From Mucilaginibacter sp. (lineage in GTDB: Bacteria > Bacteroidota > Bacteroidia > Sphingobacteriales > Sphingobacteriaceae): DNA of 64,000 nucleotides. The translations under genes were made by a program, and so were the position numbers. The DNA lies in assembly GCA_028288025.1 (NCBI GenBank), contig JAQBOM010000027.1:61066-125065 (forward strand), read 5' to 3'. How positions within the stretch are numbered: the stretch's first letter is position 1; each line of letters opens with the position of its first letter. Below the pieces are notes generated by a model. That model saw nothing but the letters and a program-made list of their open reading frames with translations. It was not told the DNA's origin and did no database searches. Shown here in pieces: positions 8,391 through 17,483 of the stretch.

Positions 8391-8621
8391 GCTTATGAAA
8401 AGAAGCCCAATATTGCCGGTCAATCATTCAGGAATGCCGCCAATGCGGTCCAGCGAAGCGATCATTGGCTTGCTGATTATTTCAGGGGTATGAAGGCAAA
8501 GGGTGGCAACAAGTATGCTATGGTGGCTACCGCGAACAAGGTGGCCACAATTTATTATAAAATGGTGCGGAATAAGGTCGAGTTTAATCCGCCTGAATTA
8601 CAGTCCTACCAACAAATATAA
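8391..8621 (+). pseudogene. IS110-family transposase C-terminal remnant
   Basis: The frame 8271-8621 encodes 116 residues, but only the last 70 or so look like protein: NIAGQSFRNAANAVQRSDHW, then LADYFRGMKAKGG and MVATANKVATIYYKMV. This matches the conserved C-terminal helix region of IS110/IS1111 (Transposase_20) enzymes. The N-terminal DEDD catalytic domain and the middle are absent, and no other piece was found nearby, so this is a dead fragment. The preceding residues in the frame (MWVGLRLWGNFFVVKRGG) are likely noncoding. It marks an old insertion in the element. Confidence 0.65.
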
Positions 8622-8884
8622 GCAGGCTAAGATTACTTATTTGTAAAGAAAGCTGATGATCTTAAAAAGGAGGTTGCTTAGGAGGATGTATTATATAGAA
8701 GTTCCTTGTGGGGCTTTGAGTGGGATAGTGCAAGCCGGATAGTTTTGATGATTTTCCGGTTGTTTTTAAAAAAAGATTAATTGCATTTTTGGCGCATTTA
8801 GTCGTCTAAAGGGTAAAAAACATCTTGAAAGGTGTCTCAGTTGGGATACAATTCTCGAATCAAAAAGCTGTAGTCTTGGCCGCG

Positions 8885-11800
8885 TTAACTGTTAGATATA
8901 AGATTGGACACAGTTTTTACTAGCATTTGCTCAAATTGCTCTAGAGAGTTTCCTTTTTCTATATATGATTGCGGGACGACTGTTCTAAATTCCCCATCCA
9001 AATGGAATTCATCAATTGTTAAAGGAGTTTTTAAGATGTCTTGAAATTGTTGTACACGACTGCCAATGTCTTCATTGAAGTGGATAAAGGTCCTTATTTT
9101 TTCAATGTCTTCGATCTTATACCGATCTTCTTCTCGATAATCGGACATGTCGACAGAGCAAAGCGCGTAACGATGGCGTTCATCAAATGCATTGATTGTC
9201 TGATTTCGTGACAAGCGCACTGAACTGGTGAGATTCCATCGCGACTTTACTTCGATAAAATATACCGGCCTGCCGTCCATTTTTATAATAACGTCTTGGC
9301 CGTCCTGAACGTTTAGTACCTCCGCATGTATACGGTCAGGCATGATATTTTTTATCCTCGATCGAAGTATATTTTCAATATGTGTCCCAATAGCATGTTT
9401 GTGAATGAAATTTGCATTTTGTTGTTGTAAGAGTTGAAACGCTTCTTGCCCTAATTGCAATATCTCCTCTAGATTTGCGCTTTTAGCAAGATTCCCCAGT
9501 AACTCAAGCTTGTTGTCATCCAAACTTACAATAGCGAAAATGCTATCCTTTACGCTGTCGCCTTCTACCATGTCAAGCATAACACTGGCTCGTCGGGTGT
9601 TTAGGTTTTGAAACCATTTACCCCAGCCGTCGCTTCCAATACGCTTGATTATTTCTAAGATTTCTGCTTTGAACGGATGACCATTCATGTCCGTATACAA
9701 ACCGTCACCGGAGAGTATAGATTCTATCTTTTCAGCTGCTAATCGTGGAGTATACGGCTCACGATTAGCGATATAATCGCTAAATAATGGATTTACCAGC
9801 GTGGCTTTTAATCCCAGATCATTCTCAACAATCTTATCAAATAGTATAATGATGGAATCAGGGATACCTCCGTCGATCATTAAAATAGACTGAACGCAAA
9901 GTTCGTTTAACTGATTTGGGAATATCGGAAGGGTAGCAAAGTACTCTTTATAAGTATCATATTTCGCCCCGGTGTGAATTAGTTTTTTTAAGATTTCTAA
10001 ATTTGTTTCAACCCATTCCGGGCTTTCCAGTGCAATGTCATTTATGCATAAGCGCAATAGCCTTCTTTGGGGCGTTCTTAGATCAATTTCATCATCCTTT
10101 ATTGGAAGGATCACAAGCGGGGTAAAGTCCTGACTGTAATATTCTGCGATAGTTTTTGCCATTTGCACAGGTACATTGTTCGCATCGGCATTTGTTACGA
10201 TACTACAGTAATTGATCAACGCAGCCAATTTGCCATCAGGAAGTAAACTCCCCAGTTCCTCGTCCTTAATAGATATAGCAACCTGATTGATATCTGCTTC
10301 GAAGTTCTTCCTCAGATATGGACTTAGTCCTAGGTTGAACTTGAAATCGGGATCGATGTGGCGTTGGGATACTTCAGGCATTAAAACATCCGCTATGGCG
10401 ATAAGGGTATTCGGAAGATTTATAGATTCATTTAACCCTGACAATGTCCGAAATTCGCCTTTTAAGTTGGGTAGCAACCTGTGGGTATTAAAGAGGCTGG
10501 AGCGATCCTGATCTATTAAGTATTTTACGAAAGCCCGTAAATTTTCCCTATTCCCACATGCGTTTATTGAGCCGTCCTTCTGTAAATTATCTGCAATATC
10601 TTGTACAGTAATTAAACGTGGACCATCGAGATCCCAGGCGTTAATGATCCTGGTCCAGTCTTTTATTTCTCCTGCTTTGGGACTTTTAGGAAAATACTTT
10701 TCGACGAAATAATGAATCGGCTGAAAATAACTATCATCCGCCAGTAATTCATCAGACCAAAAAGAACATTCACTTGGAGATAGTTTGCCTTCTGGAGTAT
10801 CTACCAAGCGAAATTTTAAAAAACGATTTTTCCATTGATTTTTAAGTGTAGTAAAGTATTCTGCCAGCTGCGATTCGTTTTGATCAGTTATAAAGTTAAT
10901 CCAAGCTAATTTGAGTGAGTCCGCAAGTTTTTCCCCATAAGCGCCCACAAAATCGAAAACCATTTTGGTTGCTGTTTCGATTAACTTTCGGTTCGCATTT
11001 ATTTCTATATCATTGCTATCATTATCGGATGCCAGATAAACGCCGTCACGTGGCTCTGTTGGTTGAAAATGACGAGAGTGAATAATAAAGTTAATGCCAA
11101 AATTTTCGGATCCAATTAATGGATAACAAAGGAATAATCTCGGTAGGTTGATTGGGAAATCAATGGCCTGTTGTCTATTTTCGAGAGGCAGAATAACGGT
11201 TACTTTGTCATCAGCAGACGTAATAAAATATATTTTTTTGACTTGACCATTAATAGAAATTTGCGAAAAAAATAATCCGTCATCTTCTTCAATGCCGCCG
11301 TGCTCATAAATAAACTTGTCCCCATTCCTGTCGATTAAACTAACTTTCTCAATATCTTTATTGAGTGTCATGACATAGGGCAAAATAAGTTTTAAAGACT
11401 CCTGAGCGACGACTGCATTCTCCTTATTCTTCTTTGTAGAAGTAAAATATGTAAATGTGGTTTGTGGGTATGGAGGTCTTAATCGTGTACCATTATTAAG
11501 CAAATTACTGACAGATTTCTTAAGTCCGGCTATCCATCCAGCAAGTTCCTTCCAATTTTCTGTATTTCTATCTAGCTTAAATTTATCAAGGCATACATAC
11601 CAGTCATCTTTTGCTAAGGCCCCGTCAATAGTGACGATTTTGCCTAAAGAATGTGAGGTTATAAAACCTGTACCATACTGACCAACTGGGTCGCTCTCAA
11701 CATACTCGATTTTTTTTTCTTCAAGCGTTTTTGAGCTAACTTGTTTAAAAAGACAATCAAGTGTCAAAGGGGTAAAAGGTTCGCCATTATGACTAAAAAT

Positions 11801-12028
11801 AAATTGCTCGTCTGTCATTTGAATCTCAATTATAACTCGCTCACTCAAATCCACAGCATTTTGAAAGAGCTCCCAAATGGAACGATTTGCGTCGCTGTTA
11901 TCAAGTGTTTTAATACCTAATATGATTTTATCAGCATGTTGCTTCATGTCGTTTTGTTCCGACATTAATTCGTAATCGTCTGCGGCTGAAACAGGCGTTT
12001 GAAGCAAATCTTGATTTTCGTTCGACAT
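8885..12028 (-). CDS. GHKL (HSP90/sacsin-like) ATPase with C-terminal DUF3883-like nuclease domain
   Basis: This 1047-residue protein begins with a GHKL ATPase domain. The N-box is ELFQNAVD at residues 53-60, a degenerate G1 motif HNGEPF lies at 80-85 (His where Asp is usual), and the G2 motif QYGTGF is at 117-122. The long middle is helical and without motifs. The C-terminal part at about 915-1000 has strand-turn-strand DVIIK...RPVYFIEVKS, an E-x-K signature as in DUF3883/PD-(D/E)XK-like domains. The pairing of an HSP90-like ATPase with a nuclease-like domain recurs in bacterial defence islands. It stands alone, and the adjoining Dnd locus supports a defence role. Substrate and trigger are unknown. 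Confidence 0.72.
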   Translation of the reverse strand: MSNENQDLLQTPVSAADDYELMSEQNDMKQHADKIILGIKTLDNSDANRSIWELFQNAVDLSERVIIEIQMTDEQFIFSHNGEPFTPLTLDCLFKQVSSKTLEEKKIEYVESDPVGQYGTGFITSHSLGKIVTIDGALAKDDWYVCLDKFKLDRNTENWKELAGWIAGLKKSVSNLLNNGTRLRPPYPQTTFTYFTSTKKNKENAVVAQESLKLILPYVMTLNKDIEKVSLIDRNGDKFIYEHGGIEEDDGLFFSQISINGQVKKIYFITSADDKVTVILPLENRQQAIDFPINLPRLFLCYPLIGSENFGINFIIHSRHFQPTEPRDGVYLASDNDSNDIEINANRKLIETATKMVFDFVGAYGEKLADSLKLAWINFITDQNESQLAEYFTTLKNQWKNRFLKFRLVDTPEGKLSPSECSFWSDELLADDSYFQPIHYFVEKYFPKSPKAGEIKDWTRIINAWDLDGPRLITVQDIADNLQKDGSINACGNRENLRAFVKYLIDQDRSSLFNTHRLLPNLKGEFRTLSGLNESINLPNTLIAIADVLMPEVSQRHIDPDFKFNLGLSPYLRKNFEADINQVAISIKDEELGSLLPDGKLAALINYCSIVTNADANNVPVQMAKTIAEYYSQDFTPLVILPIKDDEIDLRTPQRRLLRLCINDIALESPEWVETNLEILKKLIHTGAKYDTYKEYFATLPIFPNQLNELCVQSILMIDGGIPDSIIILFDKIVENDLGLKATLVNPLFSDYIANREPYTPRLAAEKIESILSGDGLYTDMNGHPFKAEILEIIKRIGSDGWGKWFQNLNTRRASVMLDMVEGDSVKDSIFAIVSLDDNKLELLGNLAKSANLEEILQLGQEAFQLLQQQNANFIHKHAIGTHIENILRSRIKNIMPDRIHAEVLNVQDGQDVIIKMDGRPVYFIEVKSRWNLTSSVRLSRNQTINAFDERHRYALCSVDMSDYREEDRYKIEDIEKIRTFIHFNEDIGSRVQQFQDILKTPLTIDEFHLDGEFRTVVPQSYIEKGNSLEQFEQMLVKTVSNLISNS

Positions 12029-12171
12029 TTCGGTTTAGGTATTGACTTAACGTTTGATTGATTTAGTGCACATGGAATGTAGATTCCAGCTCCAATGTCA
12101 TTAACTTCATTAAAACCCTAATGATGATTGTGAAGGCAACTCACCAAAAATATTAGATTAAAAGGTTACAA

Positions 12172-12840
12172 CTATAAATATCTGAAAAAACTGACGTTCC
12201 AGAAATCAGCAATTGGAATCCGTGACTGGAATCCTTTAGCATTTGGTCCAATTACCGGATCCGCGGGCATTACCAACCATTCGGAATCACGATTGGCATT
12301 AGCGTAGGCTTCAGGGTATTCCGTTGACAAGTCCTCCAGGTAGGTGGAAGCGTCAATGAGGAGCAGTTGATGAGTATATCCAGGGTAATTTGAACAAATG
12401 TCGCAGGAAATCAAGCTTTGCAAAAAACCACTAAATTTAGGGTCAGCTTCTCGGCGCAGGTAATTGCAAAAGAAAGTATACCGGTAAACACCTTTTTGCA
12501 GCAGACTCATTTCCGTCGGGTTTATATTCAGCGTAAAGAGATACGCTTCAGCTTCATCTCTATTACAATGTACGAAACTTCTTTTAGCACTGCCGGCCAA
12601 ATAAACCATTGCCTGTGCTTTATCGGTCGTGAAAGATAAATAATGCGTAGTATCATAAATAAACTGTTCGCAGGGTGCCTTAACGTGAATATGTGCGGTA
12701 ATCGTTCTGATCCAACCATATTTTTTGAATGGCTCAGGATCGTCGCCGCTATTTAGTTGTTTTGAAGCAATACCGAAAGTATTAAACTTCTCGGGAACCG
12801 TTTTACGGCCTCGTTGATCTGACCTATATAATTGAAGCAT
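12172..12840 (-). CDS. Unknown protein with possible ADP-ribosyltransferase fold
   Basis: A 222-residue protein with no confident family match. Three spaced signatures recall R-S-E class ADP-ribosyltransferases: LYRSD at the N-terminus (R6), YLSFTTDKAQAMVYLAG at 67-83 (S69-x-T-T followed by an A-x-x-Y helix), and DSEWLVMPADPV near the C-terminus (E187) before IPIADFWNV, like the E-loop followed by an IP-x-x-I strand in pierisin/scabin-like enzymes. The rest has aromatic-rich strands. It is divergent from dndA, separated by 217 bp, and downstream of no other gene, so it may be a stand-alone effector in the island. The fold proposal rests on motif spacing only. Confidence 0.4.
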   Translation of the reverse strand: MLQLYRSDQRGRKTVPEKFNTFGIASKQLNSGDDPEPFKKYGWIRTITAHIHVKAPCEQFIYDTTHYLSFTTDKAQAMVYLAGSAKRSFVHCNRDEAEAYLFTLNINPTEMSLLQKGVYRYTFFCNYLRREADPKFSGFLQSLISCDICSNYPGYTHQLLLIDASTYLEDLSTEYPEAYANANRDSEWLVMPADPVIGPNAKGFQSRIPIADFWNVSFFRYL

Positions 12841-13057
12841 CTTTTTTAATCAATATTGTCTTATTTGCTATTGTATAAAGGCAACTTCTCGCAGTTATGA
12901 TCACGTCTTATTATGCTTTTGCAAAGAAGATTGCCATTGCCGGTTTTTTTTTCAGCCGGGACTTTAACCGAATTCCTTGATCGGTGTTGCAATTGGTTCA
13001 ATTTCTGAATTAAAATCGTATTTTTAATATTTCTTTTAAGTCTTTTAAGAACATCGA

Positions 13058-14206
13058 ATGATCTATCTTGACAATAATGCGACGACTAAAATAGACCCGC
13101 GGGTTTTGGATCAGATGTTACCTTATCTGACAGACCTATATGGGAATGCCTCCAGCAACCACGAGTTTGGCGCTAAAATTAATCAACAAGTAAATTTAGC
13201 AAAAAGCCAAATTGCGGAACTAATAGGATGCGATGCGGAGGAGTTGATCTTCACCTCCGGTGCAACTGAAGCTATCAATTTGGCTATTAAAGGCGTCGTG
13301 GAATATTACCAAAACAAAGGGAAGCACATCATAACGTCTGTTACGGAACATCCGGCTGTTATCGAGACCTGCCTGGCGCTTGAAAAGAAAGGATATGATG
13401 TTTCCTGGTTAACGCCGGATTCAGATGGGATAATTGCACCATCGATGCTTCAGGCAGCCATTAGAGGAGATACCATTCTGGTTTCCATTATGCTCGTTAA
13501 CAATGAAACAGGAATAATTCAGGACATAAAAGCATTGTCGCAACTTTGCCGCGAGCGGGGGATTATTTTCATGACAGACGGCACCCAGGGCGTTGGAAAG
13601 ATACCTATAGCCGTTGATGAAATGGGAATTGATCTTATGAGCTTTTCTTCGCATAAATTCTACGGCCCAAAAGGCATAGGTTGTTTATATATCCGAAATA
13701 GAAAACCGGTCAGAGTGAAATTGTTTCCCATTATTCATGGCGGGGGGCAGGAACGTGGACTTCGAAGCGGGACGTTAAATGTTCCCGGCATTGTCGGATT
13801 TGGAGCAGCAGCTAAGTTATCACGCGAGGAGATGAACCATGATATGAAGCGGATCAGCCGCATGCGGGACAGGTTAGAAAGCGAACTGCTGAAAATGCCG
13901 CAAACGATGAGAAACGGCAGTTTGGACTTTCGCATTTACAATACGAGCAATATATGCTTTGAGGGAGCGGATGCGGATGCAATTATGGTGGGTATGAAAG
14001 GCATTGCAATATCAAATGGATCAGCTTGTTCATCAACGGCTGTGGAACCCTCCCATGTCTTAGTGGGTATGGGCCGAACCGCGCTGCAAGCATTTTCTTC
14101 CATAAGGTTTAGCTTGGGAAGGTTTACGAACGATGCGGAAATTGATCAAATCATTGCGACAGTTCCTGCTGTCGTTGCTAATCTCCGGGAATTAGTATTC
14201 AAATGA
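13058..14206 (+). CDS. dndA: Cysteine desulfurase DndA (IscS-like)
   Basis: This 382-residue PLP enzyme would release sulfur from cysteine for DNA phosphorothioation. It starts MIYLDNNATT, as is typical for the family. The PLP lysine is K200 in SFSSHKFYGPKG, and the catalytic cysteine is C324 in NGSACSSTAVEPSHVL. It shares a 4-bp ATGA overlap with the composite regulator that follows, and both face the dndCDE operon tail-to-tail. General IscS/NifS function cannot be excluded from sequence alone, but the position next to dndC-E makes DndA the best reading. Confidence 0.88.
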   Translation: MIYLDNNATTKIDPRVLDQMLPYLTDLYGNASSNHEFGAKINQQVNLAKSQIAELIGCDAEELIFTSGATEAINLAIKGVVEYYQNKGKHIITSVTEHPAVIETCLALEKKGYDVSWLTPDSDGIIAPSMLQAAIRGDTILVSIMLVNNETGIIQDIKALSQLCRERGIIFMTDGTQGVGKIPIAVDEMGIDLMSFSSHKFYGPKGIGCLYIRNRKPVRVKLFPIIHGGGQERGLRSGTLNVPGIVGFGAAAKLSREEMNHDMKRISRMRDRLESELLKMPQTMRNGSLDFRIYNTSNICFEGADADAIMVGMKGIAISNGSACSSTAVEPSHVLVGMGRTALQAFSSIRFSLGRFTNDAEIDQIIATVPAVVANLRELVFK

Positions 14207-15978
14207 TTGGCGCCGAGGAAATATTGTTAAAGGACATTTTTGAGCAAAATGATTTGTCCGTGCGCGCGTATAACGTTACGTTACGAGTGGAATTAAAAAC
14301 GGTCAAGGATTTAAAGGACTATATTAAGGATGGCGGGGATTTTCTAAGAGTCAGCCAATGCGGTGAGAGGACAAATAAAGAGTTACTGGAAATTGCAAAG
14401 ACCGATATTTCCGGGTATAACACTTCGGAGCACAATAACGCAAGTGAAATCACCCCGGTCGAAGATAACCTGGAATTTTTACTGAATCAAAAATTTACCG
14501 GGCTAAGCGTCCGCGCAAAAAATGCTTTAGATAATCTCTTTGGCTATCACAAATTCACTTTGCAGCAAATTGAAAATCATTTTATTAAAAATGATTTCTC
14601 TGCTCTGACGCTGCGGAATGTGGGTGTTAAAACTGCAGAAGAAATCAACAAGACAATCTTATCGGTAAAGGACCTCTATTTCAGCATCGTTGAAAGTCAG
14701 TTAAGCCCGAAGCAAAAAGCAGCGATCAAAATCAAACAGCTGTTCGGAGTGGATTTAGACGATGAATCGCTTATAGAGCAATATTTAAACCATTCGTTCC
14801 CCATTATATATTTCTCATTCCTCTACGCAGAGTTCCTCCTTAGAAAGGACAAGGTAGGTCTGTTTGTTTATAAAAATCATTTTGGCTTCCTGGAAAAAGA
14901 ATATTCCCTGGAAGATATGGCGCAGCTTTTTTCACTGACACGCGAGCGAATCAGGCAGAGAAGACGTGATGTGATTGAAAAGCTCCGGTCGCAATTTTGC
15001 AGGCTAAAAGACTTACTCGACCACTCGAAGTACGATTCAATACTGGAGCACGTGCCGGTTTTTTTGAACACCGATGAAGTGCTATTAATTAAAGATGAGA
15101 TCGAATTAATGGGGCACGGGTATTCGGTATTTATATTGGAGCGTTTATTTGGTGAAAGCTATTTTTCTTTATCGGAATATGACCGTTTTACGCGGCCCGC
15201 AAAAGTAGACCTGTATGAAAAGTGGAAGGAAGTAAAAACGATACGCGGGGCATACCTGGTGTCAAGACGTTTCTTTGATAAACCGGCCATTCTAAAGCTT
15301 TACCAGTTTCTGGTGGATTTGCTTTGTGTGAGGCGGGAAAACGATGAAATTTTTTCCATCAGAAGTATCTTTGATAATTTATCAAACGCTGATTTAGATT
15401 ACTTAAACGAGTTTTTAAATCGCGAATTGGAACTGTCGTGCGAAGAATATTCCATACAAATTCCCCGCACAACGGTAAGGCTGATTTACGAATATGCCCT
15501 GCAAGCCCTTGAAACGATCGGAAGACCTGCCCATATCACCGAGATTTACAGCTATATCAAAACCCATACCCCAGGCCTTAAGATGACAGAAAATAGTTTG
15601 AGGGCCGCGATAGCCAACCGCAAGAATTTATTTATATACTTTGGAAGGTCCAGTACATTTGGTTTAAAATCATGGGAGGAAAAGAATGCTTTTATCAAAG
15701 GCGGAACCATACGGACGATTGTTGAGGAGTTTTTGAACCAACATGAAAACCCCTGCCACATTTCAGACATTACGCTCTATGTGAACCGTTACCGGAACAC
15801 TGACCAGTATTCGGTTATCAATAATCTTAAGATGACTGAAGATAATCGGTTTGTGTTTTTTAAAAATAACCACATTGGCCTAAGTGCCAAAGATTATGAT
15901 TCCAGAACTAAGAATTCAACTGCACGTATTAGCGACGTTTCGATTGATGACTTGATGATCAATATCTTCTCCCGTTAA
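14203..15978 (+). CDS. Composite DNA-binding protein: alpha-CTD-like x2, sigma region 4-like, HARE-HTH
   Basis: This 591-residue protein is assembled from transcription-machinery-like parts. Residues about 15-68 (LSVRAYNVTLRVE then FLRVSQCGERTNKELLEIAK) and 97-150 (LSVRAKNALDNLF then LTLRNVGVKTAEEINKTI) each resemble the RNA polymerase alpha C-terminal domain. Residues about 233-275 (YSLEDMAQLFSLTRERIRQR) resemble sigma-70 region 4. Residues about 425-487 (ALETIGRPAHITEIYSYI) resemble a HARE-HTH, and a second, weaker HARE-like unit follows to about 560. It overlaps dndA by 4 bp (ATGA). A regulatory or DNA-recognition role for the Dnd locus is inferred; the short HARE-HTH gene at the end of the facing operon is a possible partner. 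Confidence 0.72.
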   Translation: MIGAEEILLKDIFEQNDLSVRAYNVTLRVELKTVKDLKDYIKDGGDFLRVSQCGERTNKELLEIAKTDISGYNTSEHNNASEITPVEDNLEFLLNQKFTGLSVRAKNALDNLFGYHKFTLQQIENHFIKNDFSALTLRNVGVKTAEEINKTILSVKDLYFSIVESQLSPKQKAAIKIKQLFGVDLDDESLIEQYLNHSFPIIYFSFLYAEFLLRKDKVGLFVYKNHFGFLEKEYSLEDMAQLFSLTRERIRQRRRDVIEKLRSQFCRLKDLLDHSKYDSILEHVPVFLNTDEVLLIKDEIELMGHGYSVFILERLFGESYFSLSEYDRFTRPAKVDLYEKWKEVKTIRGAYLVSRRFFDKPAILKLYQFLVDLLCVRRENDEIFSIRSIFDNLSNADLDYLNEFLNRELELSCEEYSIQIPRTTVRLIYEYALQALETIGRPAHITEIYSYIKTHTPGLKMTENSLRAAIANRKNLFIYFGRSSTFGLKSWEEKNAFIKGGTIRTIVEEFLNQHENPCHISDITLYVNRYRNTDQYSVINNLKMTEDNRFVFFKNNHIGLSAKDYDSRTKNSTARISDVSIDDLMINIFSR

Positions 15979-15988
15979 CTTAGTTTAG

Positions 15989-16237
15989 TTAATTCGTATT
16001 CAGTGCGTATTTCCCCGGACCTATCAATTTATACCATTTCTCTTTAAAGGCGCTTTTAAAGTCAAGTGTCTCGCATCTACGCCGAATTTGGGTTTGCACA
16101 ATATGCTCCGGAGTGGGCGAATTGAACTTATAAAGCTGTTGTTCAATGATACGGTTGTATATTTCTTTGACTGTCAGCCCGTCTTTTTGATTCTGCAAAG
16201 CAATCTTTATAGCATCATTTATTGTTCTCTCAGCCAT
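15989..16237 (-). CDS. Stand-alone HARE-HTH domain protein
   Basis: This 82-residue protein is essentially one HARE-HTH module (TINDAIKIALQNQKDGLTVK then EIYNRIIE, and the closing WYKLIGPGKYAL wing). HARE-HTH domains are predicted to recognise DNA, sometimes modified DNA, in chromatin and restriction proteins. It is the last gene of the dnd operon, overlapping the DGQHR gene by 8 bp, and ends 10 bp from the stop of the convergent composite regulator, which carries the same kind of domain. A role in sensing phosphorothioated or unmodified DNA is a hypothesis. Confidence 0.7.
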   Translation of the reverse strand: MAERTINDAIKIALQNQKDGLTVKEIYNRIIEQQLYKFNSPTPEHIVQTQIRRRCETLDFKSAFKEKWYKLIGPGKYALNTN

Positions 16238-17483
16238 TGGTAACGATTTTAGCAGGCAAGTTAGCGTTGTTGTTTTTTGTAATTTCCCGATACTTTAATT
16301 TGAGTCCTTCAATATCTTTCTCCGGAAATGAATTTAGCATATAAAGGACCAGGTTGTATGCCAGACTTTGATTGACCGTGCCGGCGGTCATTTTGCCAAA
16401 GGTCCAAATCACATTGTTTAATGGACTGTTGGGCATGATGAAATTTAATTTCGGCAAATTTTCTTCCAGAAAGCCGAGGTCCTGGTAATAAAAGGCGTAG
16501 AGATTTGCCAACATTTTTAACCCGATGGGCCTGAATAAATAGTATTTATTTTCTTTCCTCGCATCGGCTAACGACAGCTTTTTGGAAACGAAAAATTGAT
16601 GATATTCCGGAATTATTTTGATCATAAAGTCATAAAAGCCGGCGACGATACTATAAAACTGCTTTATGTTTTCTTCGTCCCAATCTGGCAAGCCTCTTTG
16701 CTTTTTATAAAGTTTTTTCAACCGTTTGCAAACACTGTCCAGTGTGGCGAGGTTTGCAAAATGAACAGTGTCATTTTTTTCTAAATTGGTTGTTTCCGAA
16801 AGCGCAATAAGTTTCGTGTCTTTAAAGTGCGGGTATTCGGCAAATATTCGGCGTGAGACGATGGCGTTGATATCCTCCTCATCAATTTTAATTCTATCGA
16901 CTAAACCCACCTGCTTGGCGTTTTTATTGATATCAGAAAATAACTTTCTGGATCGCTTCCTGCCCGGTAAATCATCAATGTGGCCTACAAAAATAACGGA
17001 GAATTGATCGCTGCAAAAACCTGTGGTATCCTCCCTGCCATTTTTTGAGAGTTCCACGGCCAATTTAATACCTTCCACGCGATGCTGCCCATCGAGTGCA
17101 AACATTTGTTCATCCCCCGAAAACACCATTAGTCCGCTGGTACTGGATACTGCCTCGAGCTGCGCCTCATCCATGCTGGCAGGCCCAACATAATTTTCAA
17201 TCATATAAGACAGTGCCACCCAGTCCGGAACGACACCAAAAAGCCCAACGATAATTGAATTAAAGAAATGCTGTTTGTCGTTAAGCAGATATTTTGAAAT
17301 TTTCTGTTTCTTTTCTTCCTTCAATTCTCGTTGTAAATACTCATCTAACTTTTTAGATTCTCTAATGTCTTTAACAGGCACTATCCAATCTGCTACTTGC
17401 TGAGCGCTCATTACTGAAGAGTAGTAAACCCAGTCTCCAATTACACCCCGTAAGCATGGTAAAATTAACTTCGACTGTTTCAT
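16230..17483 (-). CDS. DGQHR-domain protein (DndB-like)
   Basis: This 417-residue protein carries the family hallmark DGQHR at residues 131-135 (FALDGQHRVEGIKLAV), followed by a ParB-like region with LFSDINKNAKQV. DndB and the other DGQHR proteins are tied to DNA phosphorothioation; DndB is a negative regulator in characterised systems. Unlike the classical dndBCDE order, the gene lies ninth in the operon, next to the GIY-YIG gene (4-bp overlap) and the HARE-HTH gene (8-bp overlap). It may therefore be a second-type DGQHR protein rather than an orthologue of DndB, so I give no symbol. Confidence 0.8.
   Translation of the reverse strand: MKQSKLILPCLRGVIGDWVYYSSVMSAQQVADWIVPVKDIRESKKLDEYLQRELKEEKKQKISKYLLNDKQHFFNSIIVGLFGVVPDWVALSYMIENYVGPASMDEAQLEAVSSTSGLMVFSGDEQMFALDGQHRVEGIKLAVELSKNGREDTTGFCSDQFSVIFVGHIDDLPGRKRSRKLFSDINKNAKQVGLVDRIKIDEEDINAIVSRRIFAEYPHFKDTKLIALSETTNLEKNDTVHFANLATLDSVCKRLKKLYKKQRGLPDWDEENIKQFYSIVAGFYDFMIKIIPEYHQFFVSKKLSLADARKENKYYLFRPIGLKMLANLYAFYYQDLGFLEENLPKLNFIMPNSPLNNVIWTFGKMTAGTVNQSLAYNLVLYMLNSFPEKDIEGLKLKYREITKNNNANLPAKIVTNG

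Noticed and set aside
7971..8427. Minus-strand frames near the IS110 remnant
   Set aside because: Random composition and they overlap the inverted repeat; no family resemblance.
13058..14206. Plain housekeeping IscS
   Set aside because: Neither isc/suf genes nor an assembly scaffold lie nearby; the overlap with the composite regulator and the facing dndCDE operon favour DndA.
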